From Delphinus delphis (Eukaryota > Chordata > Mammalia > Artiodactyla > Delphinidae), in assembly GCF_949987515.2 (NCBI RefSeq), contig NC_082694.2:18757355-18821354 (forward strand): a stretch of 64,000 nt of DNA, read 5' to 3'. The translations under genes and the position numbers were made by a program. Shown one piece after another: positions 23,337 to 35,734 of the stretch; within the stretch, counting starts at the first letter, position 1, and each line of letters starts with the position of its first letter. The notes below the pieces were generated by a model that did not search any database, was not told the DNA's origin, and was given only the letters and a program-made list of their open reading frames with translations.

Positions 23337-25666
23337 CCTCCTGCAATATTGACTTCTGGTGGATAAAGCTATATTAATCTTTTGTGTGTTACTCTATGAT
23401 CATTCTTACTTTTTTTACAGTTCTGTTAATTCAGACTGGAGCGTACAGAGAATAAATAGGCTTGAATATTCATATTTCATATAATACATATAATGTACAT
23501 ATATATATATATATATATGCATTCACTGCACACAAATCCTGAAATATTAGTGAATAGAAATTTAAATGTGAATTTTCAGTTTGAAGATGTAAATGTCTAT
23601 GAAATGTCTCTTGTACTGATACAACAAAGCAACTGAGATTTTGAGTTCTACAAGGAAATGAGATGACTCACCTATTTGGTTAACATTTGTGTTTGTCTTA
23701 TTCAAATTCTCATCTCAAAAGATATGAAAATTTTTTCAAATTTAGCCTTAGGCTCCTCATAGTCTTGCCTCAGCCCTTCATAATTCCTTTTATATTTTGT
23801 GTTTTTTTAATCATTTGCTTTCATTGCCTCTAAAAGTGGCAAGTTTCTGAAAGTCTTAGAATTGAATTATCTATTAAAATCTGCTTGAAATATTTACCAC
23901 TGACTAGAGAACAAGGTTGATAGGGTTTAATCTTTCAAGTCAAGTGATAAATATAACATGATCCAGGGATCAGATTAAGTGGAAGTGACTGCATTATGTA
24001 TCCTAATGCTGGTAAATGCTTAGGTAAGTAATTTAAAGATGCTAAATAGGAGGTTCCTGAAAAGGAAGGGAACCCTTCCAATTAGCTCACTGTGAAAAGG
24101 TCAGCTTTGGAACTTAGAGTCAGCAAATTTGTCTTTGTGGCCTAACAATTATCCAAATGTCACAATGTAATTGTATCCTTATCTAATGCACTAAGCTGAC
24201 AGTTACCCCAGGATGGTAATTTTGATATGTGCAGTTGCATTCCATCAGCAACTGGTTTAACACTTCCTGTTACATGGTCAGAACTCTATAAGAAATGGAT
24301 GCAAATAGAAAAACAAATGTGAAAGACAAAGACCTAAGTTCCCCTTACCATGAGAAAATGGTGGTGATAACCCAGGTTTGGGATGTCTCCTCAAGTAATA
24401 AGGGACTTACTTCTTATTGCATGTATTAAAATAGTGGCATTAATTGACAAGGTTGTGTAAAAGAAGGTTGAAAATACTGAGCTATCAGTATATTCCTTAA
24501 CAGCCCATGGCTAACTCAAAAGCAGCCAAACCTTTCACAAAAGTACTAGGAAAAAAAGAAAAAGAAAGACCCAATTGATTTATATTTAAAATGCCATTCT
24601 AAATATCAGAACTCAGCGGGGTAAATTTTTCATGTCGATTTTTCAATAACATGTGTATAGTAAGTTTCAGTATTTGGAGAATTGACAAATATATTTTATT
24701 ATTTGATCCTGAAAATAACATCATCAGAAAAGTAAGACTGGACTTTTGAATTTCATTGCCATTTAAAAATGAAGGAAAAAAAAATTCCAGAGAAGTTATA
24801 GGATTTACTGAAGGGAACACAGCTAGAAAAAGGTAGCCCTGGTGTTTATAACCAAACAGTCTGACCCTAGCTCCTTCTGTTCTAATTTAAAAAAATTTTA
24901 ATTAATTGTATTGCAAACACACATTGTATCTGTGAGCATTTATGCATATGTACACATCCAATAAATTCTGGCACATGAGTTTATTCTTTTGCTAGGAATT
25001 TTTTTTTGTAGTAGTAGTGTCTCTTTTGGAGGGGGATAAAGGTAATTGGCTATATGAATTACATTGAATTACTTGAGCAGGTGTGAATAAACACCTGTCT
25101 GAGCAATGATGCAAGTAAGTATAACCCTTTCCCCTGCAACCTACATACTTTTTACTTGAAACCCATGTCAAAAAGATAATCTCATTAAGCAAGGTATAAA
25201 ACTCATTATCTCACTCATTAAAAAAATGTTCTTTTGTTTTAACTCCAAGAAAGTTAATAAGAACTAACCATCCTAAACCAAAGACTTTTAAGAGGTTTAT
25301 AGAACATGGAATTAGAAAATGGGATCTCAGATGATTTTATTTTGTTGCTTTTTACTAGAAGTAGTTTTATCAAACTAAGAAAATCTTTAGGCAAGGCAGA
25401 CAATACAAAACTGAAAACTTAGCTGACATGTCTGGTGTGAAAGAGCTAAAGGAAAACTATTTACTAATTCTAAAAATAATAACTGGTAATCAATAATGTC
25501 TGAGGAAAGTGCCCAGTGGAACAAAGCAGTTAGAAATAAAGCATGTGGTTTCAGAAAAATAAAGTTCATAGCAGTTTGAGTCATATCTAGTCTATAAATG
25601 CTGGAAGCCCTGAAGAAACTCTTCCCATGACCAGGTTCCTTGGCAGTGTATGTCATTAAGAAATAT
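23337..25666. other. Mostly unrecognised; probable MIR remnant at about 24740-24880 (minus)
   Basis: The piece near 24.8 kb has 'gaacacagctagaaaaagg' and 'cagtctgaccctagctcc', which resembles a reverse-oriented MIR. The rest contains no supported feature beyond a short TA tract at about 23499-23518. Confidence 0.4.
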
Positions 25667-26031
25667 GGTGCTAGTGACTAAATATTTGTGCCTCCCCAAA
25701 TCCATATGTTAAATCCTAACATTTAGTGTGATGGTATTTGGAAATGGGGGCCTTTAGGAGGTGATTAGGTCATGAAGATGTACCCATCACAAATGAGATT
25801 AGTGCTCTTAAAAAAGGACACTAGAGAACTTCCTCAACCCCTGCAGCCATGTGAACACAGAGAAAGATGGCCGTCTATGAACAAGGAAGGGAGCTCTCAC
25901 CAGACACCAAATTGGCCAGCACTTTGACCTTGGACTTCCTAGCTTCCAGAATCATGAGAAATAAATTTCTGTTGTTCATAAGCCACCCAGTCTATGGCAT
26001 TCTGTTATAGCAGGCTAAATGGACTAAGACA
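25667..26031 (+). mobile_element. MLT1A-type MaLR solo LTR
   Basis: The match in block order is good from start to end. It has 'ccaaatccatatgttaaatcctaa', 'gggcctttaggaggtgattaggtcatga', 'ccatgtgaacacagagaaagatggccgtct', 'cttggacttcctagcttccagaa', a poly(A) signal in 'gagaaataaatttctgttg', and 'ccacccagtctatgg'. The end 'ggactaagaca' is typical. It stands alone, without internal sequence. Confidence 0.78.
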
Positions 26032-28930
26032 CTTGACAAAGATAAAATTTGTGGTGGTACTGGTGGTGATATTGTGTATTTATATGTAAATGTTTGAGCT
26101 GAGAAGTTGAAGAGAGTTTTGTTGCTCAATACCATATAATTTAGGGCCAAACTCATGAATTATATAGGATTAGGATTCAGAAAATGTGATGCAAAGAGCC
26201 AAGAAAAAATTTACTTAAATTGCTTCCTTAGATAGAATCTAAGCTGTCTTTTTCACTGAAACATATAGAAACACTTTTGTATGTCTCATCTTTCCTGAAA
26301 ATAATTTGCTTTCTTTCATCACTCCTCAAATGGGGGCAGGGAAAAGCAGAGAACAGAATGGCTTTGCTTGGGGGGAGAAAAGAGCTACGACCAGAAATAC
26401 CCTTCAAACAGCTCTGAGGAAGTGTTAATAATTATTCCCCTAGGAAAGAAGGCATTTTGTGTCTACATATGACCCAAATCAGCATTATGCCAGTTCATTG
26501 GAAGGAAAGAGAAAAGATTTGGCAGCTACAAAGACTGATGGCCAGTTAAACAAGTCATTAGGTGGTTGGGTCGTTTTGAAAAATAGATTTTGCTCCCCCT
26601 CGCTTGATTAATGCACAAGTCAAGGTAGAAATTTTATTCGTAAGTCATTCTGAAAGGCAAAGTGTTCACATAACTAAAAATTTTATTGAGGGGAAAGACA
26701 TTTGTGCAACCATATAATGATATCCTTTTTATTGGACTATCATTAAAGCATTATATCTTATTCAGTATTGCAAATCATTCCCATAAACACTGTAATGGGA
26801 GTGAAATGTTGTTTGGTCATAGAGGAGATCTCCCATAATATTAATATTAAATTTAGTTAATGCTTGGTGTGCCATCCTCTGCATTGCAAAAAGATCTTTT
26901 GCTAAGTTAAAAGCATTGTTAAAGGAGCACAAACATAATAATGAAGCTGAGTTACAGCCCAGTGCTAATAAAGACCATGTAGGACTACATTTTAAAAGTA
27001 AATTAAATTAGGCTTAGAGAAATCATAAACATTTTTGGAAAAGAAGCACTGTTTCCCTATTCAGTCTAAGATAAAAGACTTGTCATCTGAAAGACATGAC
27101 ATGAAAGACATGATTTGGTGAGGAAAGGATAAATGAGTTAAGAAAAAAATTAATCTAGCTAATGGTTATCTTGAAAAGTTAGGAGTAAGAAGAAGAACCT
27201 TGCAGTTGATATTGTCCTTAAGTCATGGTCACTGGAGCACAGGAATCATAGAACTAATGTAGCCACACAGATACTTAGGATTCTGCCAGGCCACATTTAA
27301 TACTAAGCAAAGTTTTTACATTGACAGGATCACAGTGCTAAAACAGACTGGTTTCAAGCAAGACAGGCATTTCCAGATAAATATTTTAAGACTGGGATCC
27401 TGAAAATCTGCAGACATTACCTTTCATGAGTGTACAAGAAACAGAGATAAATCTCTCCTCCTCTGCTCTATTTCTGCTCTCAGTGACTTCCCATTGTTAC
27501 CCCTGTCCAACTTAGCACCATAAAGTTGGGAGAGCGGCAAACTATGAATCAGGAAGAAGTCTAATTCAAAAGGTCAGACCATCTTTTGTAAACATAATTT
27601 CATGAGATAAATAGATGGGGCGGGAATTCTGAACTGCTGACTGAGAAGAGGTTTTTCCACTCAGGGCTCACAACTTTGATAAAGACTCTGGCCTCTAATT
27701 CCTGCTTTGTGCCTGAGGTTATCAAAATGGCCATAACAATTATGGGAAAAGGGTAATTGAATATTGAACATTGAATAGAAGAATAGTTTTCTCTTTTCTT
27801 TGCTTAAGAAAAGGTAATATCGACTGGTGGTATCCACTTGATTCAGGCTTGTGAGAAGGTTAGAAGAGATAAGTTCAATATGGGATTTTAGGAACAAAAA
27901 GATTTTGTCTAACAACCAAAACCTGACACTGGCTCTAAGTCCATTGTAATTATTCTTTTAGTGCAAAAATTAAATGACTAAAAGTTATCTTTAGAAGATA
28001 CAAATATGTGTATTGATATTAATTGATTATGATTCATTAACATGTTGACATTCTTGAATTAATCATATTTGCTGACAAGTCATTTAGATTATATAAGATA
28101 TAAAGGGAACCTAAGGAGAATAGGCACTAGACAGCTAAGATCTGGTTTCAGTAGTTTGCAAGAATGATCAGAAAATGTTCAGGATACCTGAAGATAAGTA
28201 ACACTCAAAAATAAGAACATATTGGATAAGAGGCTAATGAAGCACAAAATAATCTTAATCAGTGTAACTACTTCCCTAATATTCCAGTAATTTTATCTGC
28301 TTTGAATACCTTATCTTTAGATTCTTTTAGAAGATGGGATATATAATAAAATACTAAATTACATGGTTTTGGATTTATGAGCTTTAAAAAAGGATGGTGG
28401 AGGAGTTATAAATTAAGGGGCTTTGTTATATATATATTTTTCTAAAGTGTTCTGTATCATATAATTATGATTCATTGGTAAATCCTGAAAATAAAAGATT
28501 ATTTAACAACAGATTTGCAAGACTTCCCAGTGCAAAAATCCCTGAACAAATCTCCCTAAGAGAAAATCTATGTTCTCCAATTAAAATCTTCAAGGAAAGA
28601 AAAATCCTGATATCCAAGTGTGGTCTAGTTATTTGGAAATTTTGATTATTAGAACTGCCTTTCTTATAACAAACTGACATCTTTTTCCTTATACATTTAA
28701 ACTCTTGGTCCAAAAACTCTGTGGCCATGAAGATGAAGGTGTAATCTTTCTTCTAAGTAATAGAATTTAGATGATATAAAAGAAATTTCCCCATGAATAT
28801 TCTTTAGTCAATGAAACCTATTTTTCATATGTGTTGTACTGATTTACTTTTCAAGATGATTACTTTACCTGGACACATTTCAGTTTGTCAATGTCATAGT
28901 TTAAACTGTGATGCCTAGATTCAGTCAAAA
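26032..28930. other. No recognised feature
   Basis: Nearly 3 kb of AT-rich sequence holds no gene, exon or repeat that I can assign. It is one of the longest apparently unique stretches in the window. Confidence 0.45.
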
Positions 28931-28939
28931 GGAGGCATT

Positions 28940-31110
28940 TCATGATGGTGGTGCCTGGAAAAGCCTGAACTTACTTCCTATCATTAACATAACAAATATA
29001 CAGTGACATGGATCAATTCCCTCTGAAAGGGACCTGAGAACTAGGTGAATACCTGCTCCACAACAAAGGGACCATATCGAGATGCATTTCAACACACCCT
29101 CAACAACAGGAACATATATCAAGAATGAATTAGGTGGTATAGACAACCACAAAGATTCTACAGACAACCAAGATCTAGGGTAGGATTGAAGGAGAAAGAT
29201 CATCCTCTAAACATGGCCACTCCTTCAAGACTGAGAGAGTTAAGTTTGGTCTAATACACAGAAACATACACAGGGAGACATACAAAATGAGGAAACAATG
29301 AAATATTTCAAAATGAAAGAACAAGACAAAATGCAAAAACAGATGTTAATGATATAGAGATAATAATCTACCTGATAAAGAATTCAAAGTAGTGGTCATA
29401 AAGATGCTCATAAAACTCAAGAGAAGAATGGATGAACATAATAAGTGCTTCAACAAAGAGAAAATAGAAGAGAGAACCATTCAGAGTTGAAGAATACAGT
29501 AACTGAAAAGAAAAATATGCTAGAGGGAATCAACAGCAATTTAGATGATACAGAGGAATAGATCAGGGATCTGGAAGACAGGTTAGTAGAAATCGCTGAA
29601 TCAGAGCAGCCAAAGGGAAAAATAAAATTTTTAATGAGAATTGTTTAAGGAACCTCTCTAACAACATCAAGCATACTAATATTCACATTGTAGCAGTCAC
29701 AGACAAAGAAACAGAGAAAGAAGCAGAAAACCTATTTGAAGAAATAATGACAGAAAAATTCCCTAACCTGGGGAAGAAAACAGACATCCAGATCATGGAA
29801 TCAAAGAGATTTTCAAAAAAGAGGATCCCAAAGAAATCTATACCAAGACACGTTATAATTAAAATATCAAAAGTTAAGTATAAAGAAATAATTTAAAACC
29901 AGCAAGAAGAAAATAATATGTTACATATATAAGTGAACCCCCCATAAGATAATTAGCAAATTTCTTATCAGAAACTGTGCAGGCCAAAAGGGAGTGGAAT
30001 GATGTATTCAAAGTGCTGAAGGAAAAAGAAAAAAGCACTTACAACCAAGAATACACTATCTGGCAAAGTTATCATTCAGAATTGAAGGAGAGATAAAGCA
30101 TTTCCCAGACAAGCAAAAACCAAAGGCCTTCATCACCACTAAACCAGCCTGACAAGAAATGTTAAAGGAACTGCTTTAAGTGGGGGAAAATGTCATAACT
30201 AGAAATAAGAAAATATATGAAAGAAAAAAATTCTAACTAGTAAAAACAAATATATACTAAAGGAAGTAGAACAACATCTCATAAAGTTAGAATGACGAGT
30301 TAAAGAAAAAATGTAGTAAAATAACTAAAACTACAATAAGTAGTTAAGGGATGCACAAAATAAAAAAAAGTTATAACTTATGATGTAAAAAAATTAAATG
30401 TGGGGGGATAGTAAAAATTTAGTGTTTTAGAATGCATTTGAACTTAAGTAAGGATCAACTTAAAATACTCTGCTTTATATATAGATTGTTATATATGAAC
30501 CTCATAGTAACAACAAAACCAAAGCCTATAATACGTACACAAAAAGTAATGACAAAGAAATCCAAAGATAACAGTAAAGAAAATCATCAAACCCAAAGTG
30601 AAGAGACTAAAAGAAAAATAAATGAACAGAGAAGAACCACAAAAATAACCAGAAAAAGATTAACAAAATGCAATAAGTATGTCCCTATCAATAATCACTT
30701 TAAATGAAATGGATTAATGCTCCAATCAAAAGACATAGGGTGACTTAATGCATAAAAAAAAAGATAAAAAAAACCCAAAAAACAAGATCTATCTATATGC
30801 TTTCCACAAGAGACTCACTTCATATCTAAAGACACATGCAGGCTGAATGTAAAGGGATGCAAAAAAAGATATTTCATGCAAATGGAAGCAAATAGAAAGC
30901 TGGGGTATTAATATTTATATCAGATAAAATAGACTTTAAAACAAAGATTGTAACAAAACACAAAGAAGGGTGTCACATAATGATAAAGGGGTCAATCCAA
31001 CAAGAGGATATAACATACTTATGTATCCAACATAGGAGCATCTAAATATATAAAGTAAATATCAACAGAAATAAAGGAAGAAAAAGACAGCATTGCAATA
31101 AGAGCATTGA
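28940..31110 (+). mobile_element. Old L1 (L1MA/MB-like): 5' UTR end, ORF1, inter-ORF and start of ORF2
   Basis: The piece begins in an L1 5' UTR ('aacatggccactccttcaagactgagag' near 29211). It continues through ORF1-like DNA at about 29.29-30.18 kb, with 'gaagaaataatgacagaaaaattccctaacctgggg' near 29738. A longer inter-ORF gap follows, and then the beginning of an endonuclease region at about 30.69-31.10 kb. It ends abruptly within ORF2, so the 3' part is missing. All frames are broken. Confidence 0.75.
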
Positions 31111-31309
31111 GATATTATAATTGCATTAAGTAAAGCCATATTATGCAATTGTTTTATTTAATAACAACAGGACTAATTATTTTTCCCATTAAATTTATAC
31201 TTAGATGTTCCATTCCAATTTGTCCAGATTCTTCTGGAGTCTACATACCATTCGTGTTATTAACAAACTCTCTTATATTTCTCTTATTGAAAGACTTGAC
31301 AAAGTAAAG

Positions 31310-31440
31310 CAGCAGGTTGAGGCTTTGAACTCAGACATCTGAAATAAAATTAAATATTAATATCTTAATAATTATGTAATCTGAGCTTTTGTGATTCAAC
31401 TTCTTTATCTGTACAATGGGGAAAGATCTGCTTGAGTGTT
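31310..31440 (+). mobile_element. MIR fragment
   Basis: A MIR-like head ('ggctttgaactcagacatctga') is separated by AT-rich sequence from the core 'gattcaacttctttatctgtacaatgggg'. Confidence 0.5.
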
Positions 31441-32230
31441 TAAGTTTTTTGCCTTAGCACTCTCATTTGCATTACACTAGTCCAGGTCCTAATTTTCTTT
31501 AATTGCAACCTAACCCAGTTTAGATCAATGAAAATCAGGTGTGAAACTTTCTCTTGAACAATTTGAAGTGAACCTATGGAGTACCTAAATCAGTAGGACA
31601 TAAGCCAAGAGATAACGACCCTATATCTGCCAAAACAAATAGTAGGCCTGAGAATTAAGCCAGCACAGCAGAAATAGAGCGTGAATAAGAAGGACTCCCT
31701 AGAAATATGTTTTAAGCCCCTAGATACAGGTGTATAAAGTGATTTTAATGTCTTATTTATTTATTGTTCTAGATAACATTGGCCAATAAATTCTGTTTGT
31801 TATCTTAGCCAATTAAATTTCCTCCACTGGCAACCAAGATTTTACTTTGTGATTCATTCCACCCACTAAACTATCAGAAGTTATCATCTTCTATTCATCT
31901 CATAAAAAACTGCTTTCTCTTTATAAATATTATTTGTTTGGGAAATTTATTTTAGATTTTGAAAAATATATATGTATACATACAGCTACAGTTGAAATCT
32001 AATAATAAACATGCTCCTATGGAAACCACATGGAGATTAAGAATTGGAACCTCACCAATTCCTTTGCAGAATCCTCTCTACTGTATCTGTCTTATTCCTC
32101 TTCTCAAATAAACATTATTTATAATTTAGTAATAGGTTTTTATCACTAAACAATACATTATTTATTTTTATTGAATAATTTATAGATAAACTTTCTAGAG
32201 TTTTTGAGTTAAAATTTACATATAATAAAG
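31441..32230. other. No recognised feature
   Basis: No gene or nameable repeat is visible in this gap. Confidence 0.4.
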
Positions 32231-32241
32231 TTCACCCATGT

Positions 32242-32432
32242 GGGCTTCCCTGGTGGCACATTGGTTGAGAGTCCGCCTGCCGATGCAGGGGACACAGGTT
32301 CGTGCCCCGGTCCGGGAAGATCCCACATGCCGCGGAGCCGCTGGGTCCGTGAGCCATGGCCGCTGAGCCTGCACATCCGGAGCCTGTGCTCTTGCGACGG
32401 GAGAGGCCATAACAGTGAGAGGCCCGCATCCT

Positions 32433-32466
<34 letters not shown>
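32242..32466 (+). mobile_element. CHR-type cetacean SINE with long pure A tail
   Basis: The SINE reads forward, starting 'gggcttccctggtggc'. It ends in 32 uninterrupted A residues (32435-32466), which suggests a recent insertion because long pure tails decay quickly. The exact direct repeat TTCACCCATGT lies at 32231-32241 and 32467-32477. Confidence 0.95.
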
Positions 32467-32468
<2 letters not shown>

Positions 32469-32477
32469 CACCCATGT

Positions 32478-33760
32478 TAAAATATGGTTCTGAGTTTAGA
32501 TAAATAAATCAAGTTACATCACAATGATCACAATCAAGATTTAGAATAATTCTACCACCCCCAACATGTTTCCTCAAACTCCTCTAGAGTACACTCCTCT
32601 CCATACACTCAGCCCATTGCAAACACAGAATATTCACCATCACTGTAGTTTAACACTTTTACAGACTTTTACATAAATAGAATTATATCATATTAAACTT
32701 TGAGTCTGGTTTATTTCTTATAGCATAAAATGTGTGATATCCATAGTCACTACTGTAGTTTTATAATGAGTCTTGGAATTAGGTAATGTGAGTCTTTCAA
32801 CAACCTTCTAATTGTTCTTTGCCAAAATTGTATTGTAATTATATTAACTTTGCAATTTCATATAAATTTTAGAATCATGTGGTCTATTTCCATTAATTAA
32901 AATATTCTGGCACTTTGAGCTTGCTTTAAATGAACAGATATATTTGGGAGAATTGATTTCTTAACAGTGTTGAATTATCCAACTCATAAACCTGATCTAC
33001 CTCTCCATTTATTTATGTCTTCTTTGATTATGTTCAACAGTATTTTGTAGTTATTAGAATGCTGACCTTGCATGTATTTTGCCAAACTTATGATTAAGTA
33101 TTTTTGGGTATTTGGTTTTAATGATAATGGTTCTATTAACAATAATTGTTCTATTATGGTTATTAATCTATTAATTTCTTTTTATTGCAAATATACAGAC
33201 ATACAATTAAATCTCATATTTAATTGTATATTGAAATTGTGTTCTACAGTATTGCAGTACTCCTTGGTAGTTCCAATATATATATTTTTAGATATTTTGG
33301 GGGATTTACTTTGAAGACAATTATGCCATCTTCAAATAGATATACGTTTTTCTTCTTTTCCAATCTATATGTTTTCATTTTGCTTTCTTGCCTTATTGCT
33401 CTGGTTAAGACTTCTAGTGTGACAATGAATAGGTGTGGTAACAACAAACACATTTGCCTTCTTATATACTGGGGTAAAACATTCAACATTTTACCCATAT
33501 GCAAAATGTAAAATGCAGGATTTTTTTTTTCCTGTTGATGTTTTACCTCACGTTGAAGATGTTCCTTTTTATTCCTATTTTGCCAAGAGTCTTACCATGA
33601 ATGTGCCTTGAATTTGTCAAATGTTTATTTGCAGCTATTGCAGTAATATATATTTTTTCTTGTTCAGACAATTTATATGGCAAATTGCCTTAACTATTTT
33701 CAAATGTGAAACCAACCTTACACTCCTGGAATAAACTCCACTTAACCATGACATAGTTGG
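32478..33760 (-). mobile_element. Old L1 fragment, ORF2 reverse-transcriptase region onward
   Basis: Reverse-strand L1 features are visible. At 33244-33504 (minus) the frame includes LEVLTRAIRQES and LFEDGIIVF, the diverged equivalent of the reverse-transcriptase FADD block, so the second position is altered. Toward lower coordinates the L1 ORF2 part that follows the reverse transcriptase can be traced to about 32.55 kb. The whole piece is heavily decayed. Confidence 0.65.
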
Positions 33761-33989
33761 CTCTCCATATCTGTGGATTCCACATCCACTGATTCAACCA
33801 AGCTTGGATTGATACTATCCAAAAAAAATCCCAGAAGTTCCAAAGAGCAAAACTTGAATTTGTTGAATGCCAGCAACTATTTACATGGCATTTTCATTGT
33901 ATTTAAAACTATTTACATAGCATTTTCATTTTATTAGGTACTATAAATAATCTAGAGTGATCGATACAGGGAACATATTGCTGATTGCC
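33761..33989. other. Unassigned gap
   Basis: The part containing 'tccatatctgtggattccacatccact' near 33767 looks like an old repeat, but I cannot name it securely. Confidence 0.35.
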
Positions 33990-34235
33990 AGAGGTGGGGA
34001 GTGAATGGTTGGATGAAATGGGTAAAGGGGGTCAAAAGGTATAAAATTCCTCACACACACTACTATATATAAAATAGACAACCAACAAGGATCTATTGTA
34101 TATCACAGGGAACTATACTCAATATTTTATAATAACTTATAAAGGAAAAGAATCTGAAAAATTGAATCACTGTGCTATACACCTGAAACTAACATGACAT
34201 TGCAATTAAACTATACTTCAATAAAATAAAATTTT
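33990..34235 (+). mobile_element. L1 3' UTR fragment
   Basis: The sequence 'caaggatctattgtatatcacagggaactatactcaatattttataataactt' near 34086 and the ending 'ctatacttcaataaaataaaatttt' are L1 3' UTR features. It is the first of three L1 3' ends lying head to tail. Confidence 0.75.
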
Positions 34236-34249
34236 AAAAAAGGTATAAA

Positions 34250-34535
34250 CTTCCAGTTGTAAGTCATGGGGGTGCAATGCATAGAAAGGTGGCTATCATT
34301 AATAATACTATATTATTGCAAGTATTATTATTCAAGTATTGCATATTTGAAACTTGCTAAGAAAGTAGATTTTAAAAGTTTTCATCATGAGTAAAAATAT
34401 GTAACCATGTGAGGTTACAGATGTTAAATATTGTAGTAATCATTTTGCAACTTATACAAATATCAAATCATTATGTTGTACATCTGAAACTGGTAAGTTA
34501 TATGTTAATTATATCTCAATTAAAATTTTTGAAAA
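34250..34535 (+). mobile_element. Old L1M 3' end
   Basis: This stretch ends 'gttgtacatctgaaactggtaagttatatgttaattatatctcaattaaa', which is a typical L1M 3' terminus. It is more diverged than the piece before it. Confidence 0.6.
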
Positions 34536-34680
34536 AACAAAATGGTAACTATGTGAAGTGATGGATATAATTTGCTTGATTATGGTGATTATTTCACAAG
34601 GTATACATATATCAAAACATCAAGTTGTACAACTTACATATAATTTTTGTCAATTAAACCTCAATAAAGCTGGAAAAAAG
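34536..34680 (+). mobile_element. Third L1M 3' end in the stack
   Basis: A second copy of the same type of terminus ('caagttgtacaacttacatataatttttgtcaattaaacctcaataaagctgg') follows directly. Either these are separate insertions, or the L1 3' UTR was duplicated in the source element. Confidence 0.5.
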
Positions 34681-34932
34681 AAAACTGCTTCAGTATTTAT
34701 ATGGTAATGAAATGGAACAAAATGACCAAGAGAATGTTGAATAGGATCACACATTATCTGTGTATTTTGGTTTAAGAAATGATGTATTAATACAAAAGAG
34801 TGAAAATAATAGAGAAAACAGACTGACACAGAAGCATTCACCTAATTATAATAAATATGAAACTTTTGCTGCAAGGTAAGGGTACACTTTTCGGGAATGG
34901 GTGCTTGTCCATATAGAAACATGATCTTGATA

Positions 34933-34988
34933 TTGAGCATCCATACCTCACTTCATATTGATCTTGAGCATCCATACCTCACTTCATA
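34933..34988. repeat. Tandem duplication, 31-bp period
   Basis: A 25-nt segment beginning TTGAGCATCCATACC occurs at 34933-34957 and again at 34964-34988 without a mismatch, so the period is 31 bp. Because the copies are identical, the duplication appears recent relative to the old L1 around it. Confidence 0.9.
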
Positions 34989-35304
34989 CAGCATAAAAGT
35001 TCCAGATGTGTCGTAGGTCTAAATATAATAGGTAAAAATTATTCTGAATATAAAATAAAAATTATGAAGCTTTTAGAGAATTATCTTAATAAACTTAGAC
35101 TAGGAGATGGTTCCTTAAGTAGGACAATCATAAAAGAAACTATGGAATTACACATTAGAGAAAACTAAATTACTTTATCAAACTACATCAAAATTAAGAA
35201 CTTCTCTTTAATTAAGAACACCATTAAGGTTATGAAAAGCCAAGAGTGGAGAAGATATCTGCAAAATATATCTGAAATAGATAACCACTATTTCACGAGA
35301 ATAG
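34989..35304 (+). mobile_element. Old L1 ORF2 fragment (3' half)
   Basis: Diverged L1 ORF2 blocks are present, such as 'ctacatcaaaattaagaacttct' and 'aacaccattaaggttatgaaaagccaagagtgg'. The fragment ends where the serpin retrocopy is inserted. Confidence 0.6.
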
Positions 35305-35338
35305 TGAATTTTCTTTTTTTTTTTTCTCGATCAGACCC

Positions 35339-35344
35339 TTTATT
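35339..35344 (-). terminator. Poly(A) signal inherited from SERPINB6 mRNA
   Basis: AATAAA on the minus strand lies 13 bases before the A tail of the retrocopy, in the normal spacing for mRNA 3' ends. It is a relic of the parent transcript. Confidence 0.85.
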
Positions 35345-35520
35345 TCTGGACTGTCGCCAAGGCCAATTTGGGTCACAGGCACGTCACGGAGTACCGGGGA
35401 AAGTGGGCCAGTAGGGCCCAGCGGGGCTGCCTGCAGCTGCCGCCTCTTTATGGGGAGCTGAGCCGGCCGCAGAAGAGAAGCCCGCTGGTCTTGCTGTGCT
35501 GGATAAAGATGAAGAAAAGG

Positions 35521-35734
35521 TTGGGCTTCCCGGGTGGCGCCGTGGTTGAGAGTCCGCCTGCTGAGGCAGGGACATGGGTTCGTGCCCCGGTCCGGGAAGA
35601 TACCACATGCCGCGGAGCGGCTGGGCCCGTGAGCCATGGCTGCTGAACCTGTACGTCCGGAACCTGTTCTCTGCAATGGGAGAGGCCACAACAGTGAGAG
35701 GCCCACATACCGCAAAAAAAAAAAAAAAAAAAAA
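35521..35734 (+). mobile_element. CHR-type SINE inserted in the serpin pseudogene
   Basis: A forward SINE with a 21-nt A tail (35714-35734) splits the serpin coding sequence just after the HPFLF-like motif. GAAGAAAAGG at 35511-35520 and a similar GAGGAAAGG after the tail form an imperfect target-site duplication. It must be younger than the serpin retrocopy. Confidence 0.92.
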
